The notes under the pieces were generated by a model, which made no database searches, was not told where the DNA came from, and saw nothing but the letters and a program-made list of their open reading frames with translations. From NCBI GenBank assembly GCA_009927815.1, contig RFMI01000133.1, positions 1 through 36,669 on the forward strand: a DNA stretch of 36,669 bases, in the 5' to 3' direction. This stretch comes from Betaproteobacteria bacterium (GTDB taxonomy: Bacteria > Pseudomonadota > Gammaproteobacteria > Burkholderiales > UBA3065). The translations under genes were made by a program, and so were the position numbers. Shown here in pieces: positions 22,557 through 32,289 of the stretch (position 1 is its first letter; each line of letters begins with the position of its first letter).

Positions 22557-23902
22557 GTCGTTCGCGTCGGCGCCAGGACCCGGTCGCGTTGCCGGTGCGA
22601 GAGGCTGTGGTCGAATCGCTCGACCATGAGGCGCAAGGTGTCGCCCATGTCGACGGAAAAGTGGTGTTCATTGACGGTGCCTTGCCCGGCGAGACGGTGC
22701 ACTACCGCGTGCGACGCAGCATGCCGCGCTTCGAGACCGCCGATCTGGTGACAGTGCTAAAGCCAAGTCCGTTGCGAGTGGAGCCGCGGTGTCCCCATTT
22801 TGGGATCTGTGGTGGGTGCGCTACTCAACACCTGCATGTCAGTGCACAGGTGGCCGCTAAGCAGCGTGTGCTGGAGGACAACCTGCGCCACATCGGCCAG
22901 GTGTGTGCCGAGCAGATGCTTGCGCCGATTCAGGGTCCAGATTGGGGGTATCGGCATCGAGCCCGACTATCTGCGCGAGATGTGCTCAAGAAAAACAGCG
23001 TTTTAGTGGGTTTTCATGAGAAGCGCTCGAGTTTTATTGCGGACATGCACGGCTGCCATGTGCTCCCGCCGCGCATCGGCCGACTGATTGATCCGCTGCG
23101 TGAACTGGTGTCCAACCTTACGCTGCGTCAGCGTATGCCGCAGGTAGAGGTGGCGCTGGGCGATGAGCTGGACGTGCTGGTTTTTCGCGTCATGGACTCG
23201 CTCTCGGCTGCCGACGAGACCCTGTTTCGCGCGTTTGCTGACCGTTGGGCGGTCAGCATCTGGTTGCAGCCCAAAGGGCCCGAGAGCGTGTTCCGGTTCT
23301 ACCCGGCTGATGGCCCGTCCTTGAGCTACGCGCTACCGGATTACGCGTTGCGGCTGGAATTCGCTCCGACCGAGTTCACTCAGGTGAACCCGTACATCAA
23401 CCAGGTGCTGGTACGGCGCGCCATGCAGTTGCTCGATCCCCAGCCCGGCGAACGGATCGCCGACTGGTTTTGCGGACTCGGCAATTTCAGCCTGCCGATT
23501 GCGCGCTTGGGCGCCGATGTGCTGGGGGTCGAGGGCAGTGCGGCTCTGACACGGCGGGCGCTGGAGAATGCACGACTCAATGGTGTTGAGGCGCGGGTGT
23601 CGTTCGATGTCGCCAATCTGTTTGAGGTTGACGAAGCGAAGCTGGCAGCTTGGGGACAGTTCGACAAATGGCTGGTCGACCCGCCACGCGACGGTGCGAT
23701 TGAGCTGTGTAAGGCGCTTTCGACCGAAGCCGACCGCGCGCCAAGGCGTATCGTTTATGTGTCGTGCAATCCGGCGACCTTGGCGCGGGATGCCAGCGTT
23801 CTGGTGCACACGAAGGGCTACAGATTGCGCAGTGCAGGGGTCGTCAATATGTTCCCGCACACAGCGCACGTCGAGTCCATCGCCTTGTTCGAGCGGCTAT
23901 AA
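22553..23902 (+). CDS. rlmD: 23S rRNA (uracil(1939)-C(5))-methyltransferase
   Basis: TRAM-like N-term, Fe-[44 protein letters not shown] catalytic region. Confidence 0.92.
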   Translation: MSRSRRRQDPVALPVREAVVESLDHEAQGVAHVDGKVVFIDGALPGETVHYRVRRSMPRFETADLVTVLKPSPLRVEPRCPHFGICGGCATQHLHVSAQVAAKQRVLEDNLRHIGQVCAEQMLAPIQGPDWGYRHRARLSARDVLKKNSVLVGFHEKRSSFIADMHGCHVLPPRIGRLIDPLRELVSNLTLRQRMPQVEVALGDELDVLVFRVMDSLSAADETLFRAFADRWAVSIWLQPKGPESVFRFYPADGPSLSYALPDYALRLEFAPTEFTQVNPYINQVLVRRAMQLLDPQPGERIADWFCGLGNFSLPIARLGADVLGVEGSAALTRRALENARLNGVEARVSFDVANLFEVDEAKLAAWGQFDKWLVDPPRDGAIELCKALSTEADRAPRRIVYVSCNPATLARDASVLVHTKGYRLRSAGVVNMFPHTAHVESIALFERL

Positions 23903-23924
23903 AAAAACGGCCCCGCAGGGCCGC
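23901..23924 (-). terminator. Rho-independent terminator for the minus-strand yccA-like gene
   Basis: On minus strand CGGCCC-TGCG-GGGCCG followed by TTTTTTT. Confidence 0.85.
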
Positions 23925-23981
23925 TTCGAATCTGAATCTGGCTGGATTTCGCCGGCGTTGGATCCAGCGACCAGGCGTGCT

Positions 23982-24668
23982 TCAATCGCGGTTGCCCGCC
24001 AAAGCCAGCAACAGCTGCAGAAGGTTGACGAACAGGTTGTAGATGTCGAGATAGATCGAGAGCGTCGCCATGACGTAGTTGGTCTCGCCACCTTGAACCA
24101 CACGCGACACGTCGTAGAGGATGAAGGCGGAGAAAATCAGCACCGACAGCGCAGAAATGGTGAGCGCCAAAGCCGGAAGGTGCAAAAAGATGTTCGCCAA
24201 GCTGGCCACGATCAGCATGACCAAGCCGATGAGCAGAAACTTACCCATGTTGCTGAAGTCGCGCTTCGAGACGGTGGCGATGGTGGCGAGCACAAAGAAC
24301 ACCAGAGCCGTACCGCCAGCAGCGATCCCGACCAGCTGGCCACCATTGGCGAAGCCAGCCGAGTATTGGAGGATCGGGCCAAGGAACACACCCATCACAA
24401 ACGTGAAGCCGAGCAGCAGAAACACACCGGCGATGCTGTTGCGCAGAGCGGATACGCCGAACATCAGCCCGAACATCAACGCAATCATCAGCAGCGTGCT
24501 CATCAGCGGGCTTTCCGCCATGAAGGCAAAGCTCATTTGAGTGCCGACAAACGCACCGAGGATGGTGGGCACCAGCGACAGAGCCAGTAGCCAATAGGTA
24601 TTGCGCAGAACTCGGTTAGCCGATGCGCCGGTAGCGAGACTGGTGTCAAAGCCGACAGGGGTGTTCAT
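23982..24668 (-). CDS. Bax inhibitor-1 / YccA family membrane protein
   Basis: Seven hydrophobic segments; NTYWLLALSLVPTILGAFVG, YDVSRVVQGGETNYVMATLSIYLDIYNLFVNLLQLLLALAG. Confidence 0.93.
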   Translation of the reverse strand: MNTPVGFDTSLATGASANRVLRNTYWLLALSLVPTILGAFVGTQMSFAFMAESPLMSTLLMIALMFGLMFGVSALRNSIAGVFLLLGFTFVMGVFLGPILQYSAGFANGGQLVGIAAGGTALVFFVLATIATVSKRDFSNMGKFLLIGLVMLIVASLANIFLHLPALALTISALSVLIFSAFILYDVSRVVQGGETNYVMATLSIYLDIYNLFVNLLQLLLALAGNRD

Positions 24669-24787
24669 GACTTGCAGACTCCTTATAAAAAATGGACGTG
24701 CGTGAGACTACGTAAGGATGGCGCAAGTTTCAATCGTGCTTCGACGACAGGGTGAGACGCGTCATCCAGCGTTAGAATCGCGCTTGT

Positions 24788-24875
24788 GGAAGCGTGGGGG
24801 AGCGGTTTAACCCAGCTGTCTTGAAAACAGCCGACGAGCAATCGTCCGTGAGTTCGAATCTCACCGCTTCCGCCA
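24788..24875 (+). tRNA. tRNA-Ser(TGA)
   Basis: Class II: acceptor GGAAGCG/CGCTTCC, anticodon arm GCTGT-CTTGAAA-ACAGC (TGA), long variable arm, GAGTTCGAATCTC, CCA encoded. Confidence 0.96.
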
Positions 24876-25100
24876 GAACGTGGCTTTTAGGGCTGACGAC
24901 CGAGCCAGCCGAACAGGGCGACTAGCGCAATCAGCGCGTACAGGACCGCGAACCCCGTGAATCCGCGCCATGCGTCTGCGCGCGATAAGCCCGCGCGAGC
25001 GCAGGTACAGCGGGTGAATGAGCGGGCAGAGCAGAATAACCGCGAATTCGACGATGACTTCCCAAGCGCCGTGTGGCATGGACGTGCGCGTCGTAAGCGT

Positions 25101-25222
25101 TTAGTTGCCGGAGGGCGCCATGCCGATCAACCAGGCGTGGCTGCCTCGCGGGCATCCGGGTGGACGGCCTGCGCGGAATGCATGCCGAGGAAAAGGACGA
25201 GGCCGGCGAGGAAGGTGGTCAT
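25101..25222 (-). pseudogene. Possible remnant of an NnrU-family membrane protein (N- and C-terminal ends only)
   Basis: MTTFLAGLVLFLGMHSAQAVHPDARE in one frame and HAWLIGMAPSGN* in another, about 30 codons apart in total; both resemble NnrU termini, middle missing. Confidence 0.35.
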
Positions 25223-25335
25223 GTCTTGCTCCGGTTGGTTACGCCAGATTCTCGCACTGGCGAGACGGCGGCGGGCGCCGGATTCGTCGCCATTTTTGGC
25301 GCAAGGCGGTGGCTGCACGCTAGAGTAGTCCGGCT

Positions 25336-27120
25336 ATGAACACGCCCGAGTCACTGCCCGCGAACGGACTGCAACAGCGCCTCGCACCGCTGGCGCCCAT
25401 CCTGCTGGCCTATCGCGGCCGCTGCGCGCTCGCGCTGTTCGTCCTGCTGGCCGCGGCGGGGTCCACTTTGGCGGTCCCGCAGGCCTTCAGGCTGCTGATC
25501 GATACCGGCTTAACCTCGATCGAGGTGGACACGCGCTTTTTGGAGCTCGTGGCGCTATCGCTGCTGCTGGCGGTGTTTACGGCTGTGCGTTTTTACCTGA
25601 TGAGTTGGCTCGGCGAGCGGGTGGTGGCCGATATCCGCGAACGGGTGTTTGCCACGGTTTTAACCCAACCGCCCGAATTCTTTGAGACCTTGCGGGTGGG
25701 CGAGGTGTTGTCTCGGCTGACAGCCGACACCACTTTGGTGCAGACCTTGGTGGGTACCAGTGTGTCGATGGCGCTGCGCAGTACCGTGATGCTCGCGGGT
25801 GGCGTGTTGATGATGGCGCTGACCAGTGCTTGGCTCACTGGCCTTATGGTCGCCTTGTTGGCGTTGGTGGTTCTGCCGATGTGGGCCATGGGCCGGCGAG
25901 TGCGGCGTATGTCGCGCTCCAGTCAGGACCGGGTCGCCGATACCAGTGCGATGGCCGGCGAGGTGCTCAACGCCATGCCGACGGTGCAAGCCTTCGTCCG
26001 CGAGGGATGGGAGGCTGTCCGGTATGGTCAGGCGGTGGAGAGCGCGTTCGAGGCGGCACGGCAGCGCATTGTGCTGCGGTCCAACCTGACTGCCCTGGGT
26101 ATCAGTCTGGCCTTCGGGGTGATCGTTCTCGTCTTGTGGCTGGGTGCGCGCGAGGTGGCTAGTGGCGACATGAGCAACGGTGCGCTGGCCCAGTTCGTCT
26201 TGTACGCGGCGCTGGTGGCAGGGTCGATGGGCGCACTGTCCGAAGTCTGGGGCGACCTGCAGCGCGCCGCCGGCGCGACTGAACGCTTGTCTGAGTTGAT
26301 GCGGCCCGCTCCCGAGCGACACGCGCCGCCTAGACTGGTTACTGAGACCACTCCGACATCGGTTGCAGTGGGAGAGGCCATTGCGGTGGAGTTTGACGCG
26401 GTGCGCTTTTCTTACCCGTCGCGCCCGGATACGGTGGTCCTCGACGATTTTTCGCTGCGACTGCCGGTGGGCGAGACCTGGGCCTTGGTCGGAGCGTCCG
26501 GCGCGGGCAAGACCACAGTCTTCCAGCTGATTCTGGGCTTTCGGACCGCGCAACAGGGGCGCGTGAGGGTGGCTGGCCTCGACCCCGCGACCTGTTGTCT
26601 GGCGCAATTGCGCGCTGGCATCGGTGTGGTCGCTCAGGAGCCGGCGATCTTTGCGGCCAGTGTGGCCGACAACATCCGTTACGGACGGCTCGATGCCAGC
26701 GACGACGAAATTCGCGCGGCAGCAACTGCGGCACACGCCGACCGTTTCATCGACGCTCTCCCGCAGGGTTACGCCACCGTGCTGGGAGAGCGCGGCTTGC
26801 AGCTGTCCGGGGGGCAGCGCCAGCGCATCGCCATCGCCCGCGCGGTGTTGCGGGATCCGCCTTTGTTGCTGCTGGATGAGGCCACTTCGGCGCTGGATAC
26901 CGAGTCGGAGCAGGCCGTGCAGGCGGCCCTCGAGCGCCTGCTGCCCGGGCGCACCGCATTGGTCATCGCGCACCGTTTGTCGACAGTGCAAAAAGCGGAC
27001 CGCATCTTGGTTTTGGATAGCGGCTGTGTTGTCGAGCAGGGCCTGCACGCCGAGCTGTTGCGCGCGGGTGGGCTTTACGCGCGTCTGGCCGCTGCACAAT
27101 TCGGCCTGGCGCCGCCCTAG
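25336..27120 (+). CDS. ABC exporter, fused TM and ATPase (ABCB/MsbA-like)
   Basis: Six-TM domain; Walker A GASGAGKTT, LSGGQRQRIAIARA, LLLDEATSALD, H-loop IAHRLSTV. Confidence 0.93.
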   Translation: MNTPESLPANGLQQRLAPLAPILLAYRGRCALALFVLLAAAGSTLAVPQAFRLLIDTGLTSIEVDTRFLELVALSLLLAVFTAVRFYLMSWLGERVVADIRERVFATVLTQPPEFFETLRVGEVLSRLTADTTLVQTLVGTSVSMALRSTVMLAGGVLMMALTSAWLTGLMVALLALVVLPMWAMGRRVRRMSRSSQDRVADTSAMAGEVLNAMPTVQAFVREGWEAVRYGQAVESAFEAARQRIVLRSNLTALGISLAFGVIVLVLWLGAREVASGDMSNGALAQFVLYAALVAGSMGALSEVWGDLQRAAGATERLSELMRPAPERHAPPRLVTETTPTSVAVGEAIAVEFDAVRFSYPSRPDTVVLDDFSLRLPVGETWALVGASGAGKTTVFQLILGFRTAQQGRVRVAGLDPATCCLAQLRAGIGVVAQEPAIFAASVADNIRYGRLDASDDEIRAAATAAHADRFIDALPQGYATVLGERGLQLSGGQRQRIAIARAVLRDPPLLLLDEATSALDTESEQAVQAALERLLPGRTALVIAHRLSTVQKADRILVLDSGCVVEQGLHAELLRAGGLYARLAAAQFGLAPP

Positions 27121-27950
27121 CCGATGGTTAGGAGGATGCGGTCCAGCCAGCCGGCGGGCAGGATCCGCTTGAGCCAAGCGAACAGATGGCTGGGGACAGT
27201 CACCGGATAGCGAATGCGCGGCCGATGGGCCTCACAGGCGTGCACCAGCTTAGGCATAACGGCTTCAGGGCCAAGGGTGAAGGGCACCGCAGAGCCTTCG
27301 GTGTTGAGTCGCGCCAGCTGCTGCTGGTAGACCTCGCGGTGCGGGCTGCTCTCGGCGCGTACGTGGCGGTGGAAGGCCTTGAGCGAGTTGGCGCGGAAAC
27401 GCGACAGGATAGGTCCGGGCTCAATCAGGCTGACTTCGATGCCGGTGCCGTGCAGCTCTAGGCGTAGGGTGTCGGCGAAGCCCTCCAGCGCGTACTTGCT
27501 TGCGTTGTACGCGCCCCGGTAGCGCAGCGCGACGAAGCCCAGTACCGATGTGTTGATGACGATACGCCCCCGCTTGGCGCGGCGCATCGCCGGGATCAGC
27601 TGATTGGCCAGTTCGATGGTGCCGAACACATTGGTCTCGAACTGCTCACGCAGAGCCGGTCGCGACAGGTCTTCCACCGCACCCGCTTGTCCGTAGCCGG
27701 CGTTCAGAAAAACGGCATTGATGCGCCCCTGGGTCATCCCAAGAACTTTGGCCGCGCCCTCGATGACGCTGTGGCTCGACGCGAGGTCGATGAGCACTGA
27801 CTCGAAGCCCGCATCCTGGAGCGCGCGGACGTCTTCGTTGCGACGGGCGGAGGCGATGACGCGCCAGCCGCGGCGGGCCATGCCCTCGGCACACGCGCGT
27901 CCAATGCCGCTCGAGCACCCCGTGATGAGAATGATGGGCTGATGGTTCAT
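27117..27950 (-). CDS. Short-chain dehydrogenase/reductase
   Basis: ITGCSSGIGRACAEGMARRGW (TGxxxGIG), LNAGYG, NTSVLGFVALRYRGAYNASKYALEGF (YxxxK). Confidence 0.92.
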   Translation of the reverse strand: MNHQPIILITGCSSGIGRACAEGMARRGWRVIASARRNEDVRALQDAGFESVLIDLASSHSVIEGAAKVLGMTQGRINAVFLNAGYGQAGAVEDLSRPALREQFETNVFGTIELANQLIPAMRRAKRGRIVINTSVLGFVALRYRGAYNASKYALEGFADTLRLELHGTGIEVSLIEPGPILSRFRANSLKAFHRHVRAESSPHREVYQQQLARLNTEGSAVPFTLGPEAVMPKLVHACEAHRPRIRYPVTVPSHLFAWLKRILPAGWLDRILLTIG

Positions 27951-28018
27951 GGGAAGACGTCAGGGAAAAAACGGAGTCTGCCGAATTTCCTGACGCATTG
28001 CCTTGCTATCCTGCCCTG

Positions 28019-29428
28019 ATGAATAGACCGGCATCCTTTGACGCGCAGCACAGGACTTGGCGACCACCCGCGCCGCGCCCGGCGTCGGGTCTGCGTGTGG
28101 CATGGTGGTTGCTGACTCGACAGCGCCGCGATCTGCTGGAAGTGCTGACAGCGGATGCCTACAGCAAGCCGATGATTCAAGTGCCGGTGGGTCGCCGTAC
28201 GGTGTTCATGATCAGCGACCCGGATCTGATCCGTCAGGTGTTCGTTGACCAGCGCCACCTCTATCCGAAGAGCGACCTGATGGTGTCGGCACTCAGCCCG
28301 CTCGTCGGCGATGGGGTTCTGGTCAGCGAGGGCGATACTTGGGAACACGACCGTCAAATGTTGTCGCCGGCGTTCGCTCAGATGCGTCTGGAGCAGGTAT
28401 TTCCCTTGATGCAGGCGACGGTTGTCGAGCACGTCAAGCGGATTGAGGCGATGGGTGATGGTGTGATCCTTGACCTCGAAGAGACCTTGAGCCATCTGAC
28501 CGCAGACATCGTGTTTCGCGCGATCTTTTCCGAGCCGATCGATGGCGCCGATGCCGCGGAAGTGTTCGTCGCATTTATGCGGTTTCAACGCAATGCCCCG
28601 CAGTTCGATCTGTCGGTGGTGTTGCGATCCGACCCGGCGAAGCCCGAAGCGCTATCTCCCGACTTGCTGGCCGATTCGCGGGCGGTCCGGGCGCTAATCG
28701 GCAAGTTGCTTGACCGACGCTACCTGGCCTTGCAAAGCGGTGCCCGATTCGACGACTTCGCCCAAGCAGCCATCGACGCGCGGGACAGCGAGGGTCGCGG
28801 CTTTGACCGCGAGCGCTTAATCGACCAATTGACGGTGCTGTTTCTCGCTGGCCACGAGACATCGGCCAGTGCGCTCACGTGGGCGTTGTTTATGTTGAGC
28901 CAGCAGCCCGCGGTCGTGCGCCGACTGCGTGACGAGGCGTCTGCGCGTCTGGGCGGCCGCACCATGATGTTTGCCGATGCCCGGGAACTTCCGCTGTCGA
29001 GAAGCGTGTTTCGCGAGACGCTACGGCTGTATCCACCGCCCGCGTTCCTGACGCGGATGGCTGCGCAAGATACCTGGATCCGAGACCAATCCGTGTCTGC
29101 GGGCAGTCTGGTGATCGTATCGACGTGGGTGGTGCATCGGCACCAGTCCTTGTGGCAGGACCCGGATCGCTTCGACCCGGACCGCTTCCTCGAGGGGGCG
29201 CCGCCGCTTCGGCCGGGCAGTTGGATCCCGTTCGGTTTGGGCGCGCGGGCCTGCACCGGCGCTGCGTTTGCGCAATTGGAGGCGCAACTTATCCTGACTG
29301 AAATCTTGCGCAGATTCGATTTCAATCCGGTGTATCCCGAACGGGTGATGCCGGTGTCACGGGTCACCGTTCGGCCCCGCGGCGGCTTGCTATGTCAGGT
29401 GCGCCATCGCGATCCGGCCGCGGCTTGA
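28019..29428 (+). CDS. Cytochrome P450
   Basis: I-helix LAGHETSASALTWA, ExxR in FRETLRLYPPPAF, heme loop FGLGARACTGAAFAQLEA. Confidence 0.95.
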   Translation: MNRPASFDAQHRTWRPPAPRPASGLRVAWWLLTRQRRDLLEVLTADAYSKPMIQVPVGRRTVFMISDPDLIRQVFVDQRHLYPKSDLMVSALSPLVGDGVLVSEGDTWEHDRQMLSPAFAQMRLEQVFPLMQATVVEHVKRIEAMGDGVILDLEETLSHLTADIVFRAIFSEPIDGADAAEVFVAFMRFQRNAPQFDLSVVLRSDPAKPEALSPDLLADSRAVRALIGKLLDRRYLALQSGARFDDFAQAAIDARDSEGRGFDRERLIDQLTVLFLAGHETSASALTWALFMLSQQPAVVRRLRDEASARLGGRTMMFADARELPLSRSVFRETLRLYPPPAFLTRMAAQDTWIRDQSVSAGSLVIVSTWVVHRHQSLWQDPDRFDPDRFLEGAPPLRPGSWIPFGLGARACTGAAFAQLEAQLILTEILRRFDFNPVYPERVMPVSRVTVRPRGGLLCQVRHRDPAAA

Positions 29429-29452
29429 GTCGGCCCGGGTGCGCTTCAAGCC

Positions 29453-29794
29453 ATGGCTTACGGGCGAATCAAGCGGCGTTTGCAGACACCGGCACCAGAA
29501 TCGACAGTTGTCGTTGAGCCGCTGTGTCCGCTGTGCGGGCGGCCGATCCCGCCGTCGCAGCAGGATGCGCACCACTGGGTGCCGAAGTCGAAAGGTGGAC
29601 GCAATACCAGCGTGCTGCACCGGATCTGTCACCGGCAGATACACGCTTTGTTCAGCGAGACCGAACTCGCGCAGCGTTATTCCGACCCGCAATCCTTGCT
29701 GGCGCATCCGCAGATGGCGCGATTTGCAGCGTGGGTGGCCGGCAAGCCGCCGGGGTTCGCTGAGCGCACGCGAAAAAGCAAAATTCGCTTGTAA
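29453..29794 (+). CDS. Small HNH-type nuclease domain protein
   Basis: CPLCGRPIPPSQQDAHHWVPKSKGGRNTSVLHRICHRQIHALFSE: zinc CxxC plus HH...N...H arrangement. Confidence 0.8.
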   Translation: MAYGRIKRRLQTPAPESTVVVEPLCPLCGRPIPPSQQDAHHWVPKSKGGRNTSVLHRICHRQIHALFSETELAQRYSDPQSLLAHPQMARFAAWVAGKPPGFAERTRKSKIRL

Positions 29795-29812
29795 ATAAAA
29801 GTCTTATTGATT

Positions 29813-29903
<91 letters not shown>

Positions 29904-29986
29904 GTGTGCGTCGGCAGCGAGGCGCGGATTGTAGCAGACAGTTTCGCCCATGCACGCCCCAGTGTCGGGCGCGACTGAACCGCGGA

Positions 29987-30691
29987 TCACCAGGGTATGG
30001 CGTTGCCTTGGTGATCAACGAAGTGCGCGCGAGAGTCGGGTTGCAGACGGTCCAGTGTCGCCAGTAGGCCGGCGACGGATTCGTCGGCGTCAATCGCCGC
30101 ATGATTGCCGGTGTACGGCGCGGACAGCGGCGAGTGCACCGTGCCGGGTTGCATCGCAGCGAACACCGCCAGGGGTCTTAAACGGTGGACTTCGATGGCC
30201 GCGGTCTGCAGCAGCATATTGCCAGCCGCTTTGGCTGCTCGGTAGGCATACCAGCCGCCGAGATGGTTGTCCTCGATGCTGCCGACGCGTGCCGACAGAA
30301 CGGCGAATAGGCAGCGCTGATTACGAGGCAGCAGCGGGGTAAAGTGGCGCAGCACCAAGCCTCGTCCGATCGCGTTGATCGCAAACGCGGCCTGCAGTCG
30401 GTCCGGGTCGAGGTCGGCCAAGCGTTTTTCTGGACCCTGGCCTGCAACGGTGAGTGCGCCAGTGGCGTCGATCACCACATCAAATGGCGCGCTGGCAAGC
30501 ATCAGGCTTGCGGCGTGCTCCAGCGTCTCGGGGCGTGTGAGCTCGATCGGGGGGTGACTGGAGCGGCTCAAACACTCGACTTCAGCGCACCGGCTGTCGG
30601 CGGAGAACGCGCGTACAAAAGCGCCACCCAGAGTGCCCGTGGCTCCGAGCACCAGCGCGCGGTAGCCCTGCGCAAGAGAGGTCATCGTCAT
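29987..30691 (-). CDS. SDR-family NAD(P)-binding oxidoreductase
   Basis: ALVLGATGTLGGAFVRAF, FAVLSARVGSIEDNHLGGWYAYRAAKAAGNML (YxxxK), MQPGTVHSPLSAPY. Start chosen at MTMTSLAQGY. Confidence 0.85.
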   Translation of the reverse strand: MTMTSLAQGYRALVLGATGTLGGAFVRAFSADSRCAEVECLSRSSHPPIELTRPETLEHAASLMLASAPFDVVIDATGALTVAGQGPEKRLADLDPDRLQAAFAINAIGRGLVLRHFTPLLPRNQRCLFAVLSARVGSIEDNHLGGWYAYRAAKAAGNMLLQTAAIEVHRLRPLAVFAAMQPGTVHSPLSAPYTGNHAAIDADESVAGLLATLDRLQPDSRAHFVDHQGNAIPW

Positions 30692-30778
30692 GGTGCGTTG
30701 GAGGTGCGGCCGCGGCAAAAATTCCTTGCCGGTGCGGCGATCATGACCCATGCCCAGTTATGGTGCATCGTTGCGCCC

Positions 30779-30795
30779 GCCCTAGGATCTAGGGC
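30779..30795. repeat. Inverted repeat in divergent intergenic region
   Basis: GCCCTAG-GAT-CTAGGGC, perfect 7-bp arms. Confidence 0.7.
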
Positions 30796-30866
30796 GCTGC
30801 TTTCTCTCGCAAATCCATGGCACGCCGTTTGCTTTGACGGGAGGCACACTCTCCAGGGATCTGACG

Positions 30867-32273
30867 ATGTACGACGAGATGCACGACGCCTCTGGCGCGG
30901 TGCGCCCGCACTACCAGGGCTACCAGCGTTGGCTGGAGGGCATCGACCGTGAGCGCATCGAGCAGCGGCGCGCCGAGGCCGATCTGCTGTTCCGCCGGGT
31001 GGGCATCACCTTTAATGTGTACGGTGATAGCTCGGGAACCGAACGGCTGATCCCGTTTGATCTGCTGCCGCGTGTTATCCCGACAGGCGAGTGGCGCATG
31101 CTGGAGCATGGCCTGCGCCAGCGTGTCGCGGCGCTCAACGCGTTCCTCGGTGACATCTACCACGATGGCGAGATCCTCGCGGCTGGCAAGGTTCCGGCGG
31201 CCAAGGTGCGCCAACACCCGCAATACCGCGAGGTGATGCGTGGGCACAGTGTTCCCGGCGGGGTCTATGCGCACATCGCCGGTATCGATCTGGTTCGCGA
31301 TGGCGCGGGCCGCTACTGCGTGCTGGAAGACAATCTGCGCACCCCATCCGGGGTGTCCTACATGCTCGAAAACCGCAAGGTGATGATGCAGCTGTTCCCG
31401 GAATTGTTCGACGCTCAGCGTATCGCTCCGGTTGACCATTACCCCGAACTCTTGCTTAACAGTCTGCGCGCCGTCGCACCGGATGGCGTGCGCGATCCGA
31501 CTGTGGTTCTACTGACGCCAGGTCGCTTCAACAGCGCCTATTTTGAGCACACGTTTCTGGCCCAACAGATGGGCATCGAGTTGGTGGAGGGCCCCGACCT
31601 GTATGTGCAGGACGACCGTGTCTGGCTGCAGACCACGCGCGGCCCGCAGCGGGTCGACGTGATCTACCGTCGCATCGACGATGATTTCCTTGACCCGGAG
31701 GCGTTTCGCGCTGACTCGGTGCTGGGGGTGGCTGGTCTGATGCGCGCCTATCGAGCAGGTGGGGTGACCATCGCCAATGGCGTGGGCACTGGCGTGGCTG
31801 ACGACAAGTCTATCTACCCCTATGTGCCGGAGATGATTCGCTTCTACCTCGGCGAAGAGCCGGTTCTCGACAACGTACCGACGTGGCTCCTGGAGAACCG
31901 TGACGACCTCGCGTATGTCCTGGAGCACCTGCCCGAGTTGGTGGTCAAAGAGGCGCAGGGCTCTGGGGGCTACGGCATGCTCATCGGGCCGACGGCGAGC
32001 AAGCAGGAGATTGCCGACTACCGCGCGCGCATTCTTGCCGCGCCGGCTGACTTTATCGCGCAGCCGACGCTGTCGTTGAGCACCTGCCCGACCTTTGTTG
32101 AGAGCGGAGTCGCGCCTCGTCATATCGACTTGCGGCCATTCGTCTTGTCCGGGCGCGATGTCTGCATCGTGCCGGGAGGGCTGACCCGGGTTGCGCTCAA
32201 AGAGGGCTCGCTGGTGGTCAACAGCAGTCAGGGCGGTGGCACCAAAGACACCTGGGTACTTGAACACGTTTGA
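30867..32273 (+). CDS. Circularly permuted type-2 ATP-grasp protein (DUF404/DUF407 type)
   Basis: FNVYGDSSGTERLIPFDLLPRVIPTGEW, VLEDNLRTPSGVSYMLENR, VVKEAQGSGGYGMLIGP, HIDLRPFVL, GGLTRVAL..VVNSSQGGGTKDTWVL. Confidence 0.94.
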   Translation: MYDEMHDASGAVRPHYQGYQRWLEGIDRERIEQRRAEADLLFRRVGITFNVYGDSSGTERLIPFDLLPRVIPTGEWRMLEHGLRQRVAALNAFLGDIYHDGEILAAGKVPAAKVRQHPQYREVMRGHSVPGGVYAHIAGIDLVRDGAGRYCVLEDNLRTPSGVSYMLENRKVMMQLFPELFDAQRIAPVDHYPELLLNSLRAVAPDGVRDPTVVLLTPGRFNSAYFEHTFLAQQMGIELVEGPDLYVQDDRVWLQTTRGPQRVDVIYRRIDDDFLDPEAFRADSVLGVAGLMRAYRAGGVTIANGVGTGVADDKSIYPYVPEMIRFYLGEEPVLDNVPTWLLENRDDLAYVLEHLPELVVKEAQGSGGYGMLIGPTASKQEIADYRARILAAPADFIAQPTLSLSTCPTFVESGVAPRHIDLRPFVLSGRDVCIVPGGLTRVALKEGSLVVNSSQGGGTKDTWVLEHV

Positions 32274-32289
32274 GCTTAAGGAGAAGTCC

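Noticed and set aside
23568-24590. 340-aa + strand ORF across the rlmD end and antisense to the yccA-like gene
   Set aside because: Crosses the minus-strand terminator; composition typical of antisense to a membrane protein.
25660-27177. 505-aa minus-strand ORF antisense to the ABC exporter
   Set aside because: Shadow ORF; the + strand has all ABC motifs.
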